From the NCBI GenBank assembly GCA_963995525.1, contig OZ023216.1, positions 37,568,107 through 37,632,106 on the forward strand: 64,000 nt of DNA, read 5' to 3'. The notes below the pieces were generated by a model. That model was not told the DNA's origin, ran no database searches, and was given only the letters and a program-made list of their open reading frames with translations. Source of the DNA: Escarpia spicata. Lineage: Eukaryota; Annelida; Polychaeta; Sabellida; Siboglinidae. This document shows positions 54,401 through 63,400 of this stretch, piece after piece. Both the position numbers and the translations under genes were made by a program. How positions within the stretch are numbered: position 1 is the stretch's first letter; every line of letters starts with the position of its first letter.

Positions 54401-57400
54401 GACCGTTCGTTAAATCCGCCGGGAGATTTCGTCTCCTGCAGACAACAAATGTTGACGTGTAGTCGACCGAGATCTTCGCTTAGCTGGCCCCCTTATGTTG
54501 CTGACTAGAGTCCACGTACGTTGAACGTGCCAATAATGAAACGACGGGAGGGAGACGTTAAACCATTGTTGTTGTGCCGGATCGATAGTGGCTGCACAGC
54601 CAAGGGGAATGTTTACAAACAATTGTCAAGATGGCTAAATTGTTCGCATGGTGGCACATCTAAAGTATGTTGGTGCGTCAACAACGTAACATATTATCGC
54701 CACTGTGAGAAATAATGCTTAGTCTTGCCGAGAAATGAAATTATTCGCCTTCCACTTACTAGTGTGGTAAACCACCAGATAATACTATACGAATATGCCG
54801 AATAACTAGTTAAAATAGGGAATCGTCAACGTGCACGATGCGGAATAAATAGACATAAGTTAACGAGTGACGTCATTCTACCTCGACCAAACGACACTAT
54901 TTTCAAATTGAATCTACTGTACCTTCAGTGTTATGGCTAAATCAATGGGTTTCAGGTTGGCAATATAATAATAATAGTAATAAACATATTATAAAATAAT
55001 AATAATAATAATTGTTGTTATAATAGTCAAATAATAATAATAATTGTCCTTAGTGGAGTGGACCAGTCGAGGGAGCGAAGTATATCTCTATACTTTCATA
55101 TTTTCATTCCAGATATTGGAATGCGGCTACGGCCAAGTGGTTATTGGAGGTTATTGATGTTAAGATCAATCCTGTTTGCGGCAAAGTTAATTTGTCTAAT
55201 GGAGATTAGACACAAGGAGCCCCATGGTCACGTGACATCAAATGGATGTGTATTGTTCACTATTGCTCATGGTTACGTAACTAAGCGCAGGCGTCCAAAA
55301 GGAGCTATTTGACCCAAACTATTAAATAATAATAGTAATGACAAACTTCTATAGCGCCTAATCCCCGGGAATCTGCGCTCAGAGGCGCAACATACAAGAA
55401 TCATTGGGCACACTCTTTAACAGGGACAGGCAAGAGTCGTCATTAGAGCAAGGGATCGCCGAAGGTTAGGGTGGGACTGCAATTTCAAATAAATAAGGAT
55501 TCAGTTTTTTACGAAAAGTATTTATAGTCTAAGATTATTTTTAAGCGATAGGGAGTTGTTTCCAAGTGTTGGATGCAGCTACAGAAAAAGCACGTTTGCC
55601 TGATATTAAGCTTGGTTTTCGAAACAAAAAGTCGTTGTGAAACAAATGATCTGAGATTCCTGCGGATATCGGAAAAACGAAGGAGACTAAACAAATAGTA
55701 TGAGTGCTGCGTATAAATTAACGACTTTTGCAATCAATGGAAAGCCTACCTTTTATACATTGGTCACAGCCATGGTGTATGACTGTATCCAGTTAGGTTT
55801 AATTAATCAATTTAAACTGTGACATTTAAATTGACGAAACTACGCTTTATTGAGACTTTCACATTATTCATAATTATTGTACGTTTACAATTTTCTTTTT
55901 CGTAACCCCTCGGTTGAAGCATAGGTTTGGGATTTAACGTCAGTAGGATGAACCTAGCTTGGATCATTTAAGTATAAGATTACATGTATAATTATTTAGA
56001 ATAGGGCAGATTATTCATTTTCACAGCGAACTTATATTTCAGGACATGCGCATTAAGGGTTGGTACAGCATTATTTAACAACTATTTAGCATTATTATAT
56101 GTTACAACGGTACCGGCATTTTCAAACCACACTTCCACCGTCTGAATCGCCGGAAGTGAGTTGCAACGTATTTACCGCATTCACACCTCACAGCGAACGT
56201 CACATGCGTGCTGCGAGAGCTATATATTGTGCACTAACAATGTGTAACATAAAGCGCATGAGTTGTGGGAGTTCTACGTATAGGTTTTATATTTTAGAGC
56301 GTCGCTGTGTTGCATCCTATCATTATCAATATTTGTGTTCGCTTGATAGGACGAGGCGTCTCTGGGACTGTATAAACATGCTAGCAATCAACCAGCCTAT
56401 GGAGCGTCAGTCAGCGACACGGCGCTCGCTGATCTTCCACCTATTTGTCTTGGCTGGACAAAGCCTGTGGCCATGAGTCATCAGTGTATGAATGTTGTGA
56501 AGAATCGAGAACAAGTGTTTAACACCGTTGTGCATTTGTACACATTAACAAAGCAAGTCCACAGAAACTGGCAAACAATCCATGGCGATGATATTTTGAT
56601 TGGATTGTGAAGTGTGGCTGCCTACATGTCGCAGCAATGAAGATTCCATATATATATCCGTCCGGCCTATATATATATATAGGCCGGACGGAGGGAAGGC
56701 GAAAGGGAGGGAGGCTGTGAGAGTGGGAGGAGGGATGAATAGTTCGTCTACGTAACATCACTCGGGGTCAAGCATACTGCTGTGGTTTTGGGAGAATCTC
56801 AATGGAAACGCTACAGAGAAGATTACGACACTACAGTTCTCAAGAATAAGAAGACATATATTTGGCATCAGTAGGCGACACAATATTCCCAGGTGGTCTG
56901 CGTAGGACATATCAACTCGTTGATAGACGTAATAAAAGAGCTGATAATTAATCCAGTGATGACAGCAATACCACCCTAATGCTGGACAATCGATATCATG
57001 TCGATCATGCTGACATAGAAACTGTGCGCCCTGTTGAGAAGCTCTGCTAAGAGGATAGCATCTACGTCAAAGATAGCATCTTAGTAGCTAACAGGATAGC
57101 ATCTATATCAAAGAGTGTCTTGTGTACCAAACAAAACACATCCCTATTTCCACCAAGAAGAATAAACTGCACCTCTTCGGTTGATCTACAGGTCGAACTA
57201 AGTCATTCATATGCCATATATTTATACATGAGACCTCGCGAATGCCACACAGCGGTATCTTGACTATATTTTGTTTAAATCTGGGAAACTGAATCATGCT
57301 ATGTTGTAAATGGATGAATATGTTATTTTTTCTATATTCATATATAATGGACCGTTCTCATTGTAAGCGAACACATCTGTTTTATGATTTCAGAGATTCC

Positions 57401-60400
57401 TGCCACGAACGTGTCAGTCCCAAACATGTACATATCTGAACCAATACTAGCCACACTATTCAATCGGTGGAGTTTATCAGCGGCATATATGTTCCTTGAA
57501 CGATCTTGTCTCGGGGAAGATCAATCGCCTCGATGGAAAGTCAGAACGAGGTCGGACATACGACTGGGAGAGGCGACTGCTGCTATCGTGGAACACTTGG
57601 AGTGGGACGATGTTTTTATTTTGACACACGATGGAAGCGACGGTGAGTTGTTTCGTGTGCCCTGTTGAGTGTTCGTTATTTTGTTGTGTTCTAATGTTCA
57701 ATGAGTTAAGCAACGTGCACCGTGTGGGTTCTGATCCCAATGTTGATACCAGTGTCACACAACATAAGATTTACTTCAATGTTTCCATGGTTTTATATGC
57801 ATACTGCAATACAGTCATAAATGGGTGGTGCTGTGTTTCCCTCTAAATTAGAACAATAACTGATTTGTTTGAACAAGTGTTTGCATTACCATTATTTCGT
57901 CATATGCATATATGACGAAAGCGTCATGGTGTCTATTAGTAGACTATACCGATATCTTGTTAACGCTTTTTTTACATGACACATTTGCGTTGTCCGATAA
58001 CACGACCCTTTCTTACTGAATTGAATACCCCGAAACAGATGTGCTGCCGCAATACAGTCGAGTGAACGGCAAACTGGCGACTTACTCGATTTTCCCAATC
58101 AAACTTGGAGAGGAAGCGCGAGCTATCGAGGATGCGTTCGACTTAGTGGCCGAATTCCGTGAAAGACATTTCATCATTGCATGTGAGATGAATTGCATCA
58201 GGGAGGTGTTTCATCAGGTAATTCGGATTACTTACATAAAGTTAGCGCTAATACCAACTTAGGATGCTACCCATAACACTAACACGTGCATTCATGTTAC
58301 GGTTATGCATAATGGTGTCTGGTGATTCTATTAACTCGTCTACAGCATCTGAATCCACACATACTTGTGTTCGTTTGTGAGGGAAGCGACAAAGTTAGCT
58401 TTGCGGTATCAATTTAAGAACTGGAAATAAATACACTAATTTTATTGCCGTTCGCACCCGAACAAGTTAGTTATCCACACTTTGTTCGAGTTCACAAACA
58501 AGTAGTTTCTTTAATCAGAGCAATACTTTGATATCATTTGTTATTAGCTGTAGACGGCATTACAACTCTTTTGCATTAAGTTCCTTGTTTCCGGGGGTAT
58601 ATTAAATCACTATTAGTCCAGTAGAAATCAGCACTTTTTTACCAAACCCGGACATTTTGGTTAAAAAGCCAATTTTTGTTTTAGGATGACCAGTAGTGTT
58701 TCTTGAACTTCCAGAAAGAAAAAAAAATCAACCCTGGGCACCTCGATTATTTTCATGAACTATATACGTACCTTGTCAGTCATTTGTTTTTACATTTTCT
58801 TTCTATTGGCTGTCTATACATAAATGCAAATGAGTTTTGGCCAGAAAGTTAACGGTTACGATACTTAATTGTGGTGATTTGTATTTTATGTATCCATTAC
58901 CTCGTTAATATAAGAAATTAAGTGTTTGCCACAAGATTAGGTCTTACAATTGTGTATCGAAAGGCAATGTTTTAAAATCCAAACACGAGCGATAATATCA
59001 CATATATATTAATTTAACAGAAATCCGTAGTACTTAATAGAACAAACCGTTTTCGTAAAACCCTGAATACATTTTACGCAGTGGATCTATATTCTAACTA
59101 AATAACAGCTATTGTATTAATTACTTGCTTACAGATTGTTAGAAAACTTATAATATATTTCTGTGCTGATTGTTCTGGATTATTATGCATTTATATGCTT
59201 GAGCGATTTGAAAATGACATTGTTCATAATTTTGTAGCGTAACGGTAGATCTTGGCTGATTCATTAGTGAAGAATTCATAGTTAGTAAGATAGCATGTTA
59301 AATCCGAAATCTCTGTTTGAGTACTTATATAAAGTAAAGTTAGCAACTGTTGTTGAACATATTACCCAAAATAATAGTACACATAGTCAAATTATGAAGA
59401 TTGCCTAGAAAATGTTCATACATCTTTTTCAAGAACGGGTCACTGATAAGGAGCAACGTGTTATTTGTTAAGAATGTGGTGGTGACTTAATGGTTACACT
59501 TAGAAAGAAAGGGTTATATTCATTGGTGGCTGTGTCAAAACTACGAGGTGGTGGATTGGCTGAATAATTCAATAACGCAGGTGATCATTATGTCCATGAA
59601 AAATGTGGAAAGACTTACACTGCCTCAAAAAATGTGACTAAATCATCTCAGGCAACAAACCAGGTTGTTGCATCTGAATGTATGCCAACTCGTACGAACT
59701 CGAGCGGTTACGATCATCAAACTCAGTGTCGCATCAAACATAACAACATTGATCTGGCAAAATTCCTGACCTTTCTGCGAAGTCACAACCCATTTTCCAC
59801 CGACAATGACGAGCACCTGCAAAATCTAGCTACTGGGGTCATAGCTGATGAGAGAGTCAATGTAGACCAAACTGTGGATATTGGAATGAAAATCCACCAG
59901 CAAATCACAGATCAGAAGTACGGAGACATCGTTCTCAGGAAGCCAGACCGAGTGAAAACCTACGCAGTTATGAGGAAAACTATCAAACTGAAAGATGTAA
60001 AGAAATGCGCGTGTCGTCGTCTTTACCAGAGACTATTGACAAAGACATATACTTCTGGACGACCAGATCGCAGTGTCTTCTCACATGAGCTAGCAGCCGT
60101 AGTCCCGGCTTTATTCCACGACAACGGCACAATGCGAAAGCCAGTGAAGTCTAAATTAGTGTCGTACATCGCTACCCTCAATCCCCATGTTGTCTACAGT
60201 GATGGAATTGACGACAAAGCCACATTTGTGGATGGATGTGCCGTTCTGCATTAGATACCCTGGACAAAGACAGGTACCGTTCATGACGTGTGTTCATCTT
60301 ATGTGATGTATGTTCTATACTTGGCAGCACACGATAGGGCCTGGTTCATAGTGTTCGACAGCTATGAAATGCTCACCACCAAGGAACCCGAACAGAAGCG

Positions 60401-63400
60401 ACGTAAATTGGGCAAGATCCTTTCCACTTATGTGTTGGTTGGACGTAACACTCCAGTCCTTCAGACAAATGTAGTTTTCTTTCAAACAAGCACAACAAAC
60501 AGCAACTCATTAATCTCCTCTCTACTTACCTGCTGACAGAAGTTATCGAGGTGCGTCACGCTGGCGAGGAAGGATATGCGGATACCACAACTGCGAAGTG
60601 TACCCAGATGTTGCAGAATCCCACGAGAACGTATGTATCCGTTGATGATACAGATCTGCTTGTAATCCTGCTTTAACATGCGCCTGAGAAGTCCACTATT
60701 TACATGCAAACCAAGCAGACTGATCAGTATCCGCACTGGTCAACATGCTCTCGGAAAGGAGATGTGTACGTGCCTGTTATACCATTCACTGTTTGGGGTA
60801 TAAGTGACATTCATGTGATCTTAGTTATGTTAATTAAATCCAAGAACAACGTTGGGACGGAGAGCTATATAAGACATCTATTACTAATTAATTAATAAAT
60901 TGGTTAATGAGTTACTTGATTAATTAAACTCCTTAATTAATGCGTGGCTTAATAGACCAACCACTATACATATCATTACAAAGGTATTATCCAATAAAAT
61001 GAAACAGTTAAACATATGATTAAAAACACAAACAAAAAGTGTTACTTCGAAATTGGACCGAAACACCCAAAACAAGGATTGGGATAAAACAAAGTTCCCC
61101 ATGGTTGACTTGTTTTTTTTAAGTTTAGGAAACCCCACTGTTCACCTTAAAACAAAAATTGGCTTTTTAACCGAAATGTCCGGGTCATCGTCAATTTCTA
61201 CTGGACTATATGTTCCATTCACCTCGTTCTATTTATGTTTTGCAGGCCAACACGTTTGACACACGTAGAAACCAGCAGGGATTCTTCACCTACTCGCATA
61301 AATGGATCATTGTCGCGAAACAACAAAGTCAACTTGGTGACATCGAATTCTTTCTCGGCAACGTTTCTAACGTTGTGGCTCTAGTATTGCAAAAAACTGC
61401 ACATCATATTCAACAGGTATATTAACGTCTCAAGTGTAACTATTTGTTTGACTGCACGTGTTATTATAACTGTATTGTAGCTCAACATTCCTACTCGACG
61501 CCTGTCTTATGAATAGTGAACAAGAGGCCAAATGGGTTGATCGATAACTTATATATTTACTGTCACAAGAAGCGGAAGCCGACAGTCTACAGCAAATGGA
61601 GAATTATAATTCCAACAGTTATGTAACATAATATATATAAAACGACGACAACACGACGGCGATATAGTGTACAGGTTATTGTTGTTCAAATTAAAAACTG
61701 TATTAATCATACCATGTCGACCTGTCTTCAACAGTGGCAGGTGGACGAACTGCGGAGTTCGACCAGGGTGCTAGTGTCGACACCAGCCAACGAACACCTT
61801 TTGCTAGCTGACACGGCCTCCCTGACACAGCTCACTGCATTCAACGTAGGTTGGCCACTTCAAACACAGGCACAAACTATTAGCATATAATCATGTAGGC
61901 ATTCGTTCAAGTAAGTATATATACGAGGACACACATCACTTATTATCAGATACCTCACCTACACATGAGATAAACACTTTTAAATGAACTGATGTTATGT
62001 TTAATTTAGATATGGATGGCTCATACGACTACGACAATTGTGTCTTAATTGGAGTCACCGATCCCGTCTGAATTAATTACGATTTATTTATTTCTTAATT
62101 TTAAAGCACACTCTATATTATGCAGGGATATGTATGCATCATAAGAGCAGGTTTCCTTGGTTGAATATAATGAACTGACAATTATTATAATAACCGTGAT
62201 TGGACAATGCACGCAATTATAGTTAATATTTCTCACTGACTGTTCTTCAGTTAAGCGCGACTCGAACTTATCAAGTGTTCACGGCGTTCTACCAGAGAGG
62301 TGGACGGAGATTTCAAGAATTAGGCAGCTACGATGGTTCGACGCTGCATCTCACTGGCGATCAAGAAATGTTCCCGAATGTCAAGTTTGGTCTGAACGGA
62401 CGACATCTGATTGTTACAACCAATTACGTACGCAAAATGTTGCGCGATGCAATCAAACCGACGACATGTAAATTTTTAGAGGGACGTTTTCCAATCTTTT
62501 GTAATGTGAAATCATTTAATGCAATATAAACTGTATGTGTTCTAAAATATAGAAAGCTATATGAAAGCGGCGTAATGCCATGTAACAACCTGTTTCCTCC
62601 TAAACCATTTGAATTTCAACAACAAAATGCTTCATTAGAACGCATTTTGATGGTCAGTATTATAATAGAAATAGGTTATACTTTACAACATTATGTTATC
62701 ACAACAGAGTGGATTCTTGTGTTATTTCTAGATACCTCACCTACACATGAGATAAACACTTTTAAATGAACTGATGTTATGTTTAATTTAGATATGGATG
62801 GCTCATACGACCAGGCATACAGTCCACTCGATTGCAGCACTGTTTGCAATTTTCACTGTTTATCTAATACGCGGAACAGGGCTAAAAAAGTATTATTGTT
62901 GTGACGAATTTTCCAATCTCTCTGAAACTACTATGACTTGGATTCCAACAAAATCAAATATGGTACTCGACAAATTGTCCGTTCAGTTGTTTTGATTTTC
63001 GCACCAAAATCGAATCGATGCGCATTTCTATTTAAGGAATTCTTTAGACGGGCCCATCACTGGATGAAGAAAAGTTGATCTTGTTTCATCGTATTGGGAT
63101 TAAGAAATCCATTCGTAAACTACCATTAAATGTTGTCAGTGTACACAAAAACTAACCATGAAATGTGCTACTTAGCTTTATTTGGCAATTAAAATATATA
63201 GCAATTTCAGCGTCTGGTGAGCCTTATTTCACCCCTTGCAACCATAGTTCACCCATTGTCAAAACATTAGTAGGTATCTTGTTTTCATCTTATCTTTTTT
63301 TCTTCACACACGCACGCACGCACATCCACACGCGCGCGCGTGCGCACATGCACACACGCACACATGCGCATACACACTTGATTGAAAGTTGATTGAAAAA

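Larger units (their letters stand above)
51290..54885 (-). mobile_element. RTE-like LINE region inserted in unit B
   Basis: Unit A passes from GTGTACAGTTTAAAT (12,050) to GACACTATTTTCAAATTGAA (12,125), while unit B has about 3.6 kb between the same words. The insertion is mostly a minus-strand LINE, with a (TA)n tract at 51,405-51,466 near its left edge and a dispersed repeat inside it at about 53,925-54,350. Exact ends are not resolved. Confidence 0.75.
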
